The notes: a model not told the origin generated them from the letters alone. Shown: positions 28,091 to 37,770, numbered from the stretch's first letter. The stretch is DNA of 64,000 nt from Limnohabitans parvus II-B4 (GCF_003063455.1 NZ_NESN01000002.1:310001-374000), one strand, 5' to 3'. Numbers and translations: made by a program.

Positions 28091-28969
28091 TCAATGTGCG
28101 TCGTGCGCTTGACCTGTGTAGATCAGCGTCAACATCATAAAGATGAAGGCTTGCAAGGTGATGACCAGGATGTGGAACAAAGTCCACACGGTACCGGCAA
28201 GGATATGACCAATGGCCAGACCCACGCCAGTTGCCGACAATGCCCAGCCGCCACCCATGAGGGCAATCAACATGAACACCAACTCACCCGCAAACATGTT
28301 GCCAAACAGTCGCATGCCATGCGAAACCGTCTTGGCCAAATATTCAATCATCTGCATCAAGAAGTTAATCGGATACAGAGCCCAATGATCACCAAAGGGC
28401 GCAGCAATCAGCTCGTGCGCCCAGCCGCCCAGGCCTTTGATCTTGATGTTGTAGACCAAGCAAATGAACAGCACCGAGCAAGACAAGCCCAATGTGGAAG
28501 ACAAGTCAGCCGTGGGCACGACGCGCAAATAGTCTTTGAAGCCCAAAGCCGGACCGGCAGCATGCCAGGCGCCAGGAATCAGGTCCACGGGGAGCATGTC
28601 CATGGCGTTCATCAGGAAAATCCAGACGAACACCGTCAGCGCCAAAGGAGAAATGAGTTTGCGGCTCTTGGCATTGTGAATCACGCCTTTGGCCTGGTTT
28701 TCAACCATTTCAGACAGGATTTCAACGGCAGCCTGGAAGCGACCAGGAACGCCCGAAGTGGCCTTGCGGGCAGCGGCCCACATGACGATGCAGCCAATCA
28801 CACCCAAAACGAGCGAAAAAACAACAGAGTCTAGGTTGAACAGACTGAAGTCAACGATGCTCGTTTGCTTGACGCCCTCAAATGAAAAATTCATTTGCAG
28901 GTGTTGCAGGTGGTGCTGGATGTACTCTCCAGCCGTTGGGGCATGCGCGCCAGCGTTTTCAGCAGACAT
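28091..28969 (-). CDS. atpB: F1Fo ATP synthase a subunit
   Basis: 292 aa membrane stator with five to six hydrophobic helices. The essential arginine lies in the LAKTVSHGMRLFGNMFAGELVFMLI segment, and the FMNAMDMLPVDLIPG and C-terminal AFIFMMLTLIYTGQAHD segments are conserved. It forms the proton half-channels with the c ring. The N-terminal His-rich extension (YIQHHLQHLQ) is common in betaproteobacteria. Confidence 0.97.
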   Translation of the reverse strand: MSAENAGAHAPTAGEYIQHHLQHLQMNFSFEGVKQTSIVDFSLFNLDSVVFSLVLGVIGCIVMWAAARKATSGVPGRFQAAVEILSEMVENQAKGVIHNAKSRKLISPLALTVFVWIFLMNAMDMLPVDLIPGAWHAAGPALGFKDYLRVVPTADLSSTLGLSCSVLFICLVYNIKIKGLGGWAHELIAAPFGDHWALYPINFLMQMIEYLAKTVSHGMRLFGNMFAGELVFMLIALMGGGWALSATGVGLAIGHILAGTVWTLFHILVITLQAFIFMMLTLIYTGQAHDAH

Positions 28970-28984
28970 AAATCACCAATCAGT

Positions 28985-29503
28985 TCATAAAAATTTCGGC
29001 TTCGACTTGGGTTGCATCCAGCCCAGCGCCATGGCCAGCCAATACACCTTCATCGTCACCACAAAGCCAGCCACCAAGGCAAACCAGCTCAGATCTGAAA
29101 TCACTTTAGGCGCCACCAGAAGCAACGCCACGGTCAAGATGATCTTGACCAACTCCCAAACAAACAAACCCATCAAGGCAGAGCCCGATGGGGTTCGTCG
29201 CATTTGCCGGCTCAAAGCCCTGACAAACACAACCGCAGGAATCACCACCGCCACAGAACCCCATGCTGCCGATGCCGCCAATCGGAGCTGCCCACCGACC
29301 AAACCGGTCAGCACAGCCACCAGGGCACCCACAAACACCTGCAAAGCCAGCACACGCCAAGGCGAAACCACTGGATTTTGTTGCCGCCAAGCTTGCGCTT
29401 GTTCGGCAGTCAGGGGCTTGAATTCGGGCTCAAGACCTTCACCTGCAACTTCGGACGCGTTTGCGGGGATACCCGTTTCCGGGGATGAGGCGATTTTGAC
29501 CAT
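28985..29503 (-). CDS. atpI: ATP synthase subunit I (AtpI)
   Basis: 172 aa. A variable soluble N-terminus of about 45 residues (acidic, then EQAQAWRQQNPVVSPWRVLALQ) is followed by four membrane helices with the AtpI-type pattern GALVAVLTGLVGG, SALMGLFVWELVKIILTVALLL and a final LSWFALVAGFVVTMKVYWLAM helix. AtpI assists c-ring assembly and is usually first in the operon, as here, 15 bases before atpB. Confidence 0.9.
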   Translation of the reverse strand: MVKIASSPETGIPANASEVAGEGLEPEFKPLTAEQAQAWRQQNPVVSPWRVLALQVFVGALVAVLTGLVGGQLRLAASAAWGSVAVVIPAVVFVRALSRQMRRTPSGSALMGLFVWELVKIILTVALLLVAPKVISDLSWFALVAGFVVTMKVYWLAMALGWMQPKSKPKFL

Positions 29504-29552
29504 CTCAAATTACACCGAAGTTACGTACACGGCAAATCCTGCAAAGCCTTCG

Positions 29553-29580
29553 ATTATACGTAGAAACCCGTGCGTGACCA
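29553..29580 (-). promoter_or_regulatory. sigma-70 promoter of the atp operon
   Basis: On the minus strand, TGGTCA and a perfect TATAAT with a 16-base spacer, about 50 bases upstream of the atpI start. It reads away from the divergent CopD-like gene. Confidence 0.7.
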
Positions 29581-29696
29581 GCCTTTGATGCACGACAAAA
29601 CCCCACAAACTGAATGTGACCACCCCCAACAGCGACAATTGCGCGGCCGGTCCGGCTTCAGGACGCACTTCAAATCGACTTGATCGACACACTTGT

Positions 29697-30143
29697 ATGT
29701 ACGAATGGATTAAATTTTTTCACCTGGGTGCGGGCGTTGTTTGGCTCGGGGGCATGGCCTTGCTACTGTTGGCTTTGCGCCCGGTGGTCATTGCCCAGAT
29801 GGCTCCGCCTGAGCGCCTGGCCTTGATGTCCGCGGTGCTGTCCCGCTTTTTTGTCATGGTCTGGATATCGATTGCCCTGCTCCTCGCTTCGGGCCTCTGG
29901 ATGCTGTCCGTGGCCGACATGAAGCTCGCACCCAAAGGCTGGCATGCCATGTCGGGTTTGGGGATGTTGATGTGCCTCATTTTTGCGCACATCTGGTTTG
30001 CGCCGTTTCGCCGACTCAAGGCCGCCGTGCTTGGCGCTGACTGGGCCATGGCCGCCAAGGCTCTGGGGCAAATTCACCCACTGGTCATCGCCAATTTCGC
30101 CTTGGGCTGGCTGGCTGTTTTGGCCGTCGTGACTTGGCGTTAA
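29697..30143 (+). CDS. CopD/HemJ-superfamily small membrane protein
   Basis: 148 aa with four predicted membrane helices. The first helix has the pattern FFHLGAGVVWLGGMALLLLALRP, with a His near the membrane start and an invariant Trp-x-Gly-Gly, resembling CopD-domain proteins and more distantly HemJ (see 55713-56141). Other features are FFVMVWISIALLLASGLWML and a His in the last helix region (LGQIHPLVIANFALGW). Divergent from the atp operon; the ATG at 29697 is the likely start. Role unknown; copper or heme handling is a guess. Confidence 0.78.
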   Translation: MYEWIKFFHLGAGVVWLGGMALLLLALRPVVIAQMAPPERLALMSAVLSRFFVMVWISIALLLASGLWMLSVADMKLAPKGWHAMSGLGMLMCLIFAHIWFAPFRRLKAAVLGADWAMAAKALGQIHPLVIANFALGWLAVLAVVTWR

Positions 30144-30168
30144 GCTTGCCATCCCATCGGAATATTTC

Positions 30169-30468
30169 ATGAGCGCTTCCATGACCCCTCCCGCCGGCAT
30201 CGACCCGCGCAAAGACACCCTGATCGAATACCCCTCGATCTTCCCCATCAAAGTCATGGGCGCCATGGTCGATGGCTTTGCCGAAGCTTTGTGCCAGGTC
30301 GCCTTGCAATTTGACCCCGGCTTTGACGCCGCCACCATGGAACTGCGCCCCAGCAAAGGCGGCAATTACTTGGGCGTGACACTCAACATCACTGCCACGA
30401 GCCGCGAACAACTCGACGACCTGTACCGCGCCTTGACCTCGCACCCGATGGTCAAAATCGTCCTCTGA
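30169..30468 (+). CDS. ybeD: DUF493/YbeD-family protein
   Basis: 99 aa small ferredoxin-like-fold protein. Typical features are the [20 protein letters not shown] start and [40 protein letters not shown] end. It precedes lipB by two bases, a conserved arrangement across proteobacteria suggesting a role with lipoate metabolism, although the biochemical function is not established. Confidence 0.93.
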   Translation: MSASMTPPAGIDPRKDTLIEYPSIFPIKVMGAMVDGFAEALCQVALQFDPGFDAATMELRPSKGGNYLGVTLNITATSREQLDDLYRALTSHPMVKIVL

Positions 30469-30470
30469 CC

Positions 30471-31133
30471 ATGGACATCCGGCTGCTGGGGCGGGTGGAC
30501 TACCCGCCGACTTATGAGGCCATGCAGGCCTTCACCGCCCAGCGCACCCCTGACACGCCCGATGAACTCTGGGTCTGCGAACACCCCCCTGTATTCACAC
30601 AAGGGCTGGCAGGGCAAGCCTCACATCTTTTGATGCCCGGCGACATTCCGGTGGTGCAAACAAACCGGGGTGGGCAAGTCACCTTCCACGGTCCAGGGCA
30701 AGTGATGGCCTATCCGCTGGTCAACCTGCAGCGCGCCGGTTACTTCGTCAAGGAATACGTCTACAAGCTCGAAGAATCGGTCATCCGCACCCTGGCGCAT
30801 TTTGGCGTGACCGGGCACCGCGTGGCCGGTGCCCCCGGCATTTATGTGCGCTTGGACGACCCTTTCAGCCACGCCGCGCTGGTGGGGCCTGCGCCAGCCC
30901 ACGACCCTTTCAAAGGTCTGGGGAAAATCAGCGCCTTGGGCATCAAGGTCAGCCGCCACTGCACCTACCACGGCGCTGCGCTCAACGTGGCGATGGACCT
31001 GGCGCCCTTTGACCGCATCAACCCCTGTGGCTATGCCGGCCTGAAAACCGTGGACCTTTCTACAATCGGCGTAGAAACCACTTGGGACGAAGCTGCCCAC
31101 GTGCTGGCCCACCAGTTGGCCAACCGTTTATGA
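30471..31133 (+). CDS. lipB: octanoyltransferase LipB
   Basis: 220 aa enzyme that moves octanoate from acyl carrier protein to lipoyl domains. It has [14 protein letters not shown], the [18 protein letters not shown] substrate-binding loop, and [25 protein letters not shown] with the catalytic Lys and Cys (RHCTYHG). Between ybeD and lipA in one operon; lipA begins 47 bases later. Confidence 0.97.
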   Translation: MDIRLLGRVDYPPTYEAMQAFTAQRTPDTPDELWVCEHPPVFTQGLAGQASHLLMPGDIPVVQTNRGGQVTFHGPGQVMAYPLVNLQRAGYFVKEYVYKLEESVIRTLAHFGVTGHRVAGAPGIYVRLDDPFSHAALVGPAPAHDPFKGLGKISALGIKVSRHCTYHGAALNVAMDLAPFDRINPCGYAGLKTVDLSTIGVETTWDEAAHVLAHQLANRL

Positions 31134-31180
31134 ACCCCTGCCGGCGCACACGATGTGGCCGCAGCGACTGAAAGAACACC

Positions 31181-32179
31181 ATGAGCAACACCCCCACCGA
31201 ACGCAACGTGGTTCGCGAAGCCCAAAGCGTTGAAAACTACGACCCCATGGCCAAGCAAAAAGCCGCGGCCAAACTGTCGCGCATCCCGGTCAAAGTTGAA
31301 GCGGGTGAAGTGCTGAAAAAGCCAGAGTGGATCCGCGTCAAAGCGGGTTCACCCACCACCCGTTTTTACGAAATCAAGGACGTGCTGCGCGCCAACAAGC
31401 TGGTGACCGTGTGCGAAGAAGCCAGCTGCCCCAACATCGGCGAATGTTTTGGCAAGGGCACGGCCACCTTCATGATCATGGGCGACAAATGCACCCGCCG
31501 CTGCCCGTTTTGCGATGTGGGCCACGGCCGACCCGACCCATTGGATGTGAACGAGCCCGACAACTTGGCCAAGACCATTGCGCAGCTCAAGTTGCAATAT
31601 GTGGTCATCACCAGCGTGGACCGCGACGACCTGCGTGACGGCGGCGCGGGCCATTTTGTGGAATGCATTCGAAAAACCCGCGAGCTCTCGCCCACCACCC
31701 AGATCGAAGTGCTGGTGCCCGACTTCCGCGGCCGCGACGACCGCGCCCTGGAGATCCTGAAAGCCGCCCCACCCGACGTGATGAACCACAACATGGAAAC
31801 CGTGCCACGCCTTTACAAGGAAGCACGCCCCGGCTCGGATTACCAGTTTTCGTTGAGCCTGCTGAAAAAATTCAAGGTGCTGTTCCCGAACGTGCCCACC
31901 AAAAGCGGCCTGATGGTGGGTCTTGGCGAAACCGACGAAGAGATTCTGGACGTCATGCGCGACATGCGTGCGCACAACATCGAGATGCTGACCATTGGCC
32001 AGTACCTGGCACCCAGCAACAGCCACCTGCCCGTGCGTCGCTACGTGCACCCCGACACGTTCAAGATGTTTGAAGCCAAAGCCTACGAAATGGGTTTCAC
32101 GCACGCCGCAGTGGGAGCGATGGTGCGCAGCTCATACCATGCAGACCAGCAAGCCCATTCGGCATCTTTGAACCGCTGA
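31181..32179 (+). CDS. lipA: lipoyl synthase LipA
   Basis: 332 aa radical-SAM enzyme that inserts two sulfurs into octanoyl chains. The auxiliary cluster motif is [12 protein letters not shown] and the radical-SAM motif is [10 protein letters not shown]; the C-terminal RSSY motif lies in [13 protein letters not shown]. The first 60 residues are a lineage-specific extension rich in Lys/Ala. It ends 34 bases before the end of the convergent ptsI. Confidence 0.98.
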   Translation: MSNTPTERNVVREAQSVENYDPMAKQKAAAKLSRIPVKVEAGEVLKKPEWIRVKAGSPTTRFYEIKDVLRANKLVTVCEEASCPNIGECFGKGTATFMIMGDKCTRRCPFCDVGHGRPDPLDVNEPDNLAKTIAQLKLQYVVITSVDRDDLRDGGAGHFVECIRKTRELSPTTQIEVLVPDFRGRDDRALEILKAAPPDVMNHNMETVPRLYKEARPGSDYQFSLSLLKKFKVLFPNVPTKSGLMVGLGETDEEILDVMRDMRAHNIEMLTIGQYLAPSNSHLPVRRYVHPDTFKMFEAKAYEMGFTHAAVGAMVRSSYHADQQAHSASLNR

Positions 32180-32219
32180 CCCCCCCGAAGTGGAGGCGTC
32201 ATACCTCTGCCTTCAGCGG
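32173..32219. terminator. hairpin at the lipA/ptsI convergence
   Basis: CCGCTGA (containing the lipA stop) pairs with TCAGCGG (containing the ptsI stop); an inner TGGAGG / CCTCTG dyad adds to it. There is no T-run, so it is an imperfect, possibly bidirectional terminator. Confidence 0.4.
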
Positions 32220-33964
32220 GGCATCAGGCTGGCAGGGTCGTCCGAGGCCAGTACCTGCTCAGCCCACAGCGCCAGCTTGGCGGTGTCTGAGCGCAGCACC
32301 TGGTGCTTGACCGACAGAATTTGCGAAGGGTGCATGGAAAAGCTGCGCAAGCCCAAGCCCAGCAACAAGCGCGTCATGGTCACATCACCGGCCATCTCGC
32401 CGCACACAGAGACCCCTTTGCCCTGGGCTCGGCATTCGGCAATGGTGTCAGCCACCAAGCGCAGCACAGCAGGGTGCAACGGGTCGTACAAATGCGCCAC
32501 CGATTCGTCGGCCCGATCAATGGCCAGGGTGTACTGGATCAAATCGTTGGTGCCAATCGACAAGAAGTCGAAATATTTGAGGAACATGCGCACCGACAAG
32601 GCAGCTGCAGGGATTTCAATCATGGCACCCAGTCGGACGGGGCCATGCGCCACGCCACGGCGATCCAGCTCCTGTCGGGCCTGATCGATCAAAGCGAGGG
32701 TTTGCCGGATTTCACTGCCGTGCGCCAGCATGGGAATTAACAAATGGACTTTGCCGTGTGCCGCCGCACGCAAAATGGCGCGCAACTGGGTCAGGAACAT
32801 GGACGGGTCGGCCAAACTCCATCGGATGGCCCGCAGACCCAGTGCCGGGTTCAGGTGAGCGGCGTCGTGGCGGGCCTCGTCAAGCGGCTTGTCGGCCCCC
32901 ACATCCACCGTGCGGATGGTCACAGGCAAGCCATTCATGCCGTCCACAGCGCGGCGATAGGCCTCGTACTGTTCATCTTCATCGGGCAAGTGGCCTTGAC
33001 GCCCCATGAACAAGAATTCGCTACGAAACAGACCCACGCCCACAGCGCCTGCGGTGATGGCCGCAACCGTGTCTTCGGGCATTTCGATGTTGGCGATCAG
33101 CTCGATCTTTTGCCCATCGAGCGTCACCGCAGGGGTGTGCCGCAAGCGCGCCAACCGCTCCCGCTCCAGATCACCCTGGCGCTGCTTGAAACCGTAGTCG
33201 GCCAGGATGATGGGTGAAGGGTCCACGATGACCACCCCGGCATCACCGTCGATGATCACCCAGTCGTCTTGCTTGACCAGTTGACTGGCGCTGCGTGCAC
33301 CCACCACGGCCGGAATGTCCAGGCTGCGGGCCACGATGGCGGTGTGCGATGTCTTGCCACCCACATCGGTGACAAAGCCCGCAAAAATGCTCTGCTTGAA
33401 CTGCAACATGTCGGCAGGCGAGAGATCGTGCGCCACCAGCACCAGCGGCACATCCATGGTGTCGCCCAATTGCAGCTCTTGCTGCGGGCGAGCAGGACGG
33501 CGCGCCTGCGCCACCAAGGCACCTGTGCCTTTGAGGCTGTGCAACACCCGTTCAGCCACCTGCTCCACATCGGCTTTGCGCTCGCGCAGGTAAGGGTCGT
33601 CCATTTCGTCGAACTGGCGACCGATGATTTCCAGCTGGCTGGTCAGGGCCCATTCGGCGTTGTAGAGGCGGTCCTTGATCCACTGCATGACCCCGGCCGT
33701 GAGCTCTTCGTCTTGCAACAGCATCAGGTGCACATCCAGCAAAGCGACCAGCTCGTGCGGGGCATCTTTGGGCATGTCTTTTTGCAACCGCTGCAACTCG
33801 TCCATGACCGCATCACGGGCCACGCGCAAGCGCTCGATTTCAGAGGCAACTTCGCCTGGCCCAATGAAATAGTGCGCGACATCCACCCGGCTGGAAGCCA
33901 CCAGCACAGCACGTCCAATGGCAATGCCCCGGGCCACCGCCAAGCCATGGATGCTGAACGCCAT
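32213..33964 (-). CDS. ptsI: PTS enzyme I (phosphoenolpyruvate-protein phosphotransferase)
   Basis: 583 aa. Active-site His in GGKTSHTAIVARS, the TIM-barrel PEP site with AGAVGVGLFRSEFLFM, LIPMLAHGSEIRQ, IGTNDLIQYTLAIDR and the catalytic Cys in VSVCGEMAGD. There is no N-terminal GAF domain, so it is EI rather than EI-Ntr (PtsP). It phosphorylates HPr, encoded three bases upstream. No EIIB or EIIC gene is adjacent, which points to regulatory rather than sugar-import use. Confidence 0.96.
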   Translation of the reverse strand: MAFSIHGLAVARGIAIGRAVLVASSRVDVAHYFIGPGEVASEIERLRVARDAVMDELQRLQKDMPKDAPHELVALLDVHLMLLQDEELTAGVMQWIKDRLYNAEWALTSQLEIIGRQFDEMDDPYLRERKADVEQVAERVLHSLKGTGALVAQARRPARPQQELQLGDTMDVPLVLVAHDLSPADMLQFKQSIFAGFVTDVGGKTSHTAIVARSLDIPAVVGARSASQLVKQDDWVIIDGDAGVVIVDPSPIILADYGFKQRQGDLERERLARLRHTPAVTLDGQKIELIANIEMPEDTVAAITAGAVGVGLFRSEFLFMGRQGHLPDEDEQYEAYRRAVDGMNGLPVTIRTVDVGADKPLDEARHDAAHLNPALGLRAIRWSLADPSMFLTQLRAILRAAAHGKVHLLIPMLAHGSEIRQTLALIDQARQELDRRGVAHGPVRLGAMIEIPAAALSVRMFLKYFDFLSIGTNDLIQYTLAIDRADESVAHLYDPLHPAVLRLVADTIAECRAQGKGVSVCGEMAGDVTMTRLLLGLGLRSFSMHPSQILSVKHQVLRSDTAKLALWAEQVLASDDPASLMPR

Positions 33965-33967
33965 GGC

Positions 33968-34237
33968 TTACTCGCCTTCGCCGAACTTGTCGCTGATCAG
34001 GGCCAGCAAAGCGGACATGGCTTCGTCTTCGCGCTCGCCGATGGTTTCGAGCACGACTTCGCTGCCCAAGCCAGCGGCCAGCATCATCACGCCCATGATG
34101 CTTTTGGCATTGATGCGGCGCTCACCCTTGCTGAGCCAGACTTCGCACGGAAAACTGCCCGCCAGCTTGGTGAGCTTGGCCGAAGCACGCGCGTGCAGAC
34201 CCAGTTTATTGCTGATGGTCGTGGTGGTTTGGGGCAT
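33968..34237 (-). CDS. ptsH: phosphocarrier protein HPr
   Basis: 89 aa. The phosphorylated His15 is in KLGLHARAS and Ser46 in NAKSIMGVMML, the site used by HPr kinase, is retained. It receives phosphate from EI and passes it to EIIA. The gene overlaps the EIIA gene by 32 bases at its 5' end and is three bases before ptsI, so the three proteins are tightly coupled in expression. Confidence 0.97.
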   Translation of the reverse strand: MPQTTTTISNKLGLHARASAKLTKLAGSFPCEVWLSKGERRINAKSIMGVMMLAAGLGSEVVLETIGEREDEAMSALLALISDKFGEGE

Positions 34238-34649
34238 GTCTCTTTCCTGTTTGATTTTGTGGGGCTGTGCTGCCCACAGGCATCACGCCTTGGGTGCCGC
34301 CCGCCTGTGCGCGGGCGGCCAGCGCCTCCAGGCTTTCATGTCGATAGCACACGCTGCGCAGCAACATGGGCAAATTGGTACCGGCCACCAAACGGGTGTG
34401 CAGCCCGTCATTGAGCTGCTGAGCCACATTGCAAGGTGTCGCGCCAAACACATCGCTGAGCAACAAAACTTCGTCTGCTCCTAAAGCCTTCATGGCTTCG
34501 CGTGCTTTGGCCAGACTGTCCTCGGGGGATTCGTTGGGCAGCACATCCAGAGCCAGCACGCCCGAGGCGCAGTCTGGAAAGACGTGCAAGGCGCATTCCC
34601 GCAAGGCATTGGCCAGCGGCGCGTGGGCGATGATGAGGATGCCGATCAT
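34206..34649 (-). CDS. mannose-type PTS EIIA component
   Basis: 147 aa. EIIA-Man fold: MIGILIIAHAPLANALRECA with the phosphorylatable His9, DVFGATPCNVAQQL, and GTNLPMLLRSVCYR. The C-terminal 25 residues are a polar His-rich tail that overlaps ptsH in another frame. In Burkholderiales such an EIIA without EIIB/C accompanies HPr and EI and is thought to serve regulation. First gene of the operon. Confidence 0.93.
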   Translation of the reverse strand: MIGILIIAHAPLANALRECALHVFPDCASGVLALDVLPNESPEDSLAKAREAMKALGADEVLLLSDVFGATPCNVAQQLNDGLHTRLVAGTNLPMLLRSVCYRHESLEALAARAQAGGTQGVMPVGSTAPQNQTGKRHAPNHHDHQQ

Positions 34650-34662
34650 GATGGCCTCATTA

Positions 34663-35928
34663 TCAGGTCTGATCCGGCTTGCTCAGCAGGAAATACACCC
34701 ACGACAGGCATGAACAAACGGCAAAACCCGCCAGAGCCACCTGGTAGGTCATGACATGGGCCAACCCCAGGGCGCGCCCCGCATCGACCGCCAGACCAAT
34801 GCCCCACTGCACCACAAAGATGCCCGCAAAAATGACCAGGTTGTAAGCCGACAGAGCACGTCCAGCCAAATGTGCCGGAAAAGCCATGCCCACAGCCGGT
34901 TGCGCCAGGGCCACGAAAGTGCTGCACACGCAGTACAACGACAGGCCCGCAGCCGCAAAACCACCAATGGAAGCACCCAGCCCCACCAGTGCGGCCAGCA
35001 CCACAAAGGTCAGCGGCAAACCCCAAGCGATCAAGCGCTCAACCGGAATACCCCGGCGTGCCAAACGCGGCGTGACCAAGCCCCACACCCAAAAAGACAC
35101 CAGCATGCTGAGGTTGATGAAAAACAAACCTGTGGCGGCCTCTCCCGCCGTCCACCCGGCCACCTGCGTCATCCAAGGGCCCGCCCAAAGGGTTTGGATG
35201 GCAACCATGCCGCCATAACTGAAGAAACCGATGGGTGTCATTCGCCAAAAATAGCGACTGCGCCAAATCTGACGGTAGCTGCCATCGTCATCGCTTGGAG
35301 GCATCTGCGCCCCACCGGCCGCCATCACTGCTTTTTGCCATTGCGGCACCACCAGCGCGATCAGCACCATGGCCAGAGCGATCATCACCCCCAGCATGAC
35401 AAACAGGGCGCGCCAACCCCAAATGGGCATGAGCCATTGCACGGGCAACGTCGCTGCCAGCATGCCCAGAGAACCGGTCATCAGCATCCACGAGTTGGTG
35501 CGCAATTGGGTGCTGTCGTCAAACCAGCGCCGATAGCCTGTCAACGGTGCCATCAGACAAGCGCTGACCCCCATGCCACAGAGCACGCGGGCGGCCAGCA
35601 AGCCCTGAAAGCTGTCTGCCCACGAAAACGCCAGGCACCCCAAAACAGCAAACGACAAAAAAGCCAGAACGACTTTTTTGGGGCCATGCTTGTCCAGCAA
35701 ACGCCCCAGGGGCAATTGGGTCAGCGAAAAGCCTAAAAAGTACCCGCCTGCCAGCAAACCCAGGTCTTGCGCATTCAGCGCAAACTCACTGGTGAGTGTG
35801 GGCGACAAAGTGGCGGTGATGGCACGCACCAAGGCCGAAAAAAAGTAAGCCAGCGCAAAGGCCAGAAACACCCCAATGGCCATGCGGCGAGGCAAATGTT
35901 CGGGGTGTCCCCGGGTCACGGCGGTCAT
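34663..35928 (-). CDS. MFS transporter
   Basis: 421 aa with 12 hydrophobic segments. Major facilitator features include LLAGGYFLGFSLTQLPLGRLLDKHGPKKV (motif A between TM2 and TM3) and the internal ARVLCGMGVSACLMAPLTGYRRWF segment. The closest general type is the nitrate/nitrite-porter-like or oxalate-type MFS group, but the substrate cannot be inferred. It overlaps the preceding lipoprotein gene by four bases (ATGA). Confidence 0.88.
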   Translation of the reverse strand: MTAVTRGHPEHLPRRMAIGVFLAFALAYFFSALVRAITATLSPTLTSEFALNAQDLGLLAGGYFLGFSLTQLPLGRLLDKHGPKKVVLAFLSFAVLGCLAFSWADSFQGLLAARVLCGMGVSACLMAPLTGYRRWFDDSTQLRTNSWMLMTGSLGMLAATLPVQWLMPIWGWRALFVMLGVMIALAMVLIALVVPQWQKAVMAAGGAQMPPSDDDGSYRQIWRSRYFWRMTPIGFFSYGGMVAIQTLWAGPWMTQVAGWTAGEAATGLFFINLSMLVSFWVWGLVTPRLARRGIPVERLIAWGLPLTFVVLAALVGLGASIGGFAAAGLSLYCVCSTFVALAQPAVGMAFPAHLAGRALSAYNLVIFAGIFVVQWGIGLAVDAGRALGLAHVMTYQVALAGFAVCSCLSWVYFLLSKPDQT

Positions 35929-36473
35929 GGCTTGAGCCCCTCAAACAAGGTGTTGGCCATCTCTGGCGGTATTTGACGGTCATACACGACCGCATGGATC
36001 AGCCGCACACGGTCGCCGTCGGCGACAGCGCCCCAGACGGCATCCATCATCACGGCCTCACCATCGGGTCGCAGGCCCTTGGCGTGAATCCGGATGGAAG
36101 AGGCCAGGGGCAGTTGCCCGGGACGGTGCCAGCTCTGCTGCTGTTCTGCCACCAATGGCCGGGAGATGCGCGCGTTGTCCAAGGTGGCTTTTTGCCAACC
36201 CGCAAGCAAGGCATTCGCATCGGCCCCGGCTTGTAAAGGCGCTGTCATCACGGCCACGATGGCACTGCCACTTTCACAACCGACGACCTGCAGGTCCACA
36301 GGCACCCCACCCAAGGGGACGGAGCGCGTGGTGCGGTCGGGCTTGCACGGCAATTGGGCTTTGAGAGAAGTGCCTTCCAACGTGACTTCGCGCCAGTTCT
36401 GGCTGGGGCTGCACGCGCTCAAGACCAGGCCAAGGGTCAGACTGGCCATGACGGCCGGATAATAAGTTCGCAT
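35925..36473 (-). CDS. putative lipoprotein of unknown function
   Basis: 182 aa from the ATG at 36473 (MRTYYPAVMASLTLG). The lipobox LVLSAC places a lipidated Cys at about residue 19. The mature part begins with a WREVTLEGTSLKAQLPCKPDRTTRSVPLGG segment; it resembles small periplasmic proteins with a conserved Cys pair (LPCKPD and VVGCESG). Co-transcribed with the MFS gene (four-base overlap) and divergent from the CoA transferase. No function recognised. Confidence 0.8.
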   Translation of the reverse strand: MRTYYPAVMASLTLGLVLSACSPSQNWREVTLEGTSLKAQLPCKPDRTTRSVPLGGVPVDLQVVGCESGSAIVAVMTAPLQAGADANALLAGWQKATLDNARISRPLVAEQQQSWHRPGQLPLASSIRIHAKGLRPDGEAVMMDAVWGAVADGDRVRLIHAVVYDRQIPPEMANTLFEGLKP

Positions 36474-36525
36474 GGGGTGATTATCCTGATCAGCGGCGGC
36501 GTCTGGTTTTGGCGACAATGAGGCC

Positions 36526-37770
36526 ATGAATTCACTCGATGGCATCCGCGTTCTCGACCTCTCCCGCGTTCTGGCGGGCCCATGGTGTACCCAGACATTG
36601 GCCGACCTGGGGGCCGATGTCATCAAAATCGAACGCCCCGGCACGGGCGACGACACCCGCACCTGGGGGCCGCCTTTTTTGAAAGATGCCCAAGGCAAGG
36701 ACACGGCCGAAGCCGCCTATTACCTGGGTGCCAACCGCAACAAGCGGTCCGTGACCTGCGACATCGCCCAGCCTGCAGGTCAGGCGTTGATCCGCGAGTT
36801 GGTCAAGCATTGCCATGTGTTCGTTGAAAACTTCAAGGTGGGCGACATGGCCCGCTACGGCCTGGACTACGCCAGCTTGAGCGCCATCAACCCTCGGTTG
36901 GTCTATTGCAGCGTGACGGGGTTTGGCCAGACTGGCCCTTACCGCGAACGTGCGGGTTACGACTACGCGGTGCAGGGCATCGGCGGGCTGATGAGCGTGA
37001 CCGGCGAACGGGATGACTTGGGCGGAGGCCCCCAAAAGGTGGGCGTGGCCGTGGCCGACTTGTTCACCGGCATGTACGCCACCGTGGCCATTTTGGCGGC
37101 ACTGCGCCATGCTGAACGCACTGGCGAAGGCCAGCAAGTGGACATGGCTTTGCTGGACACGCAAGTGGCCATGCTGGCCAACTTGGGCTCCAACTACCTG
37201 GTCAGCGGCAAAGTGCCGGGCCGGGCGGGCAATGCGCATCAGAACATCGTGCCCTACCAGGTGTTTGAGGTCATGGCACCCGATGGCGCGGCGCCGGGCA
37301 CGCGGGACCACCTGATTTTGGCGGTTGGCAACGATGGGCAATTTGCCAAGTTTTGTGCCGTGGCTGGGCACCCTGAATTGGCCAAAGACGCGCGCTATGC
37401 ACTGAACGCCGACCGGGTACGCCACCGCGCCGAACTGGTGCCCCAGCTTGAAACGATCATGAGAACCCGGACCAAGGCCGACTGGCTGGGTGCTTTGGAA
37501 GCGGCCAAAGTGCCATGTGGCGCCATCAATACATTGGGCGAGGTCTTCGTCGATCCCCAAGTGCAAGAGCGCGGCATGGTGAAGACCTGGGCTCACCCGA
37601 TACAGCCCGGTCTGAAGCTGGTGGCCAGCCCCATCAAGATGAGCCGAACCCCCGTTCGCCAGGATTTGCCACCGCCCATGCTGGGACAACACACCGCCGA
37701 AGTCTTGACCGAGGTATTGGGATGGACCGCTGAGCAACAAGGCCCCTTGCGCGGCAAAGGGGTGATTTGA
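36526..37770 (+). CDS. CaiB/BaiF family CoA transferase
   Basis: 414 aa class III CoA transferase. Family features are LDGIRVLDLSRVLAGPWCTQTLADLGADVIKIERPGTGDDTR, GANRNKRSVTCDI, the catalytic Asp in VGVAVADLFTGMYATVAILAALRHAE, and QNIVPYQVFEV. It moves CoA between carboxylic acids; the partner acids are not evident. Its stop overlaps the start of the following hydrolase by one base (TGATG), suggesting a shared step. Confidence 0.94.
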   Translation: MNSLDGIRVLDLSRVLAGPWCTQTLADLGADVIKIERPGTGDDTRTWGPPFLKDAQGKDTAEAAYYLGANRNKRSVTCDIAQPAGQALIRELVKHCHVFVENFKVGDMARYGLDYASLSAINPRLVYCSVTGFGQTGPYRERAGYDYAVQGIGGLMSVTGERDDLGGGPQKVGVAVADLFTGMYATVAILAALRHAERTGEGQQVDMALLDTQVAMLANLGSNYLVSGKVPGRAGNAHQNIVPYQVFEVMAPDGAAPGTRDHLILAVGNDGQFAKFCAVAGHPELAKDARYALNADRVRHRAELVPQLETIMRTRTKADWLGALEAAKVPCGAINTLGEVFVDPQVQERGMVKTWAHPIQPGLKLVASPIKMSRTPVRQDLPPPMLGQHTAEVLTEVLGWTAEQQGPLRGKGVI

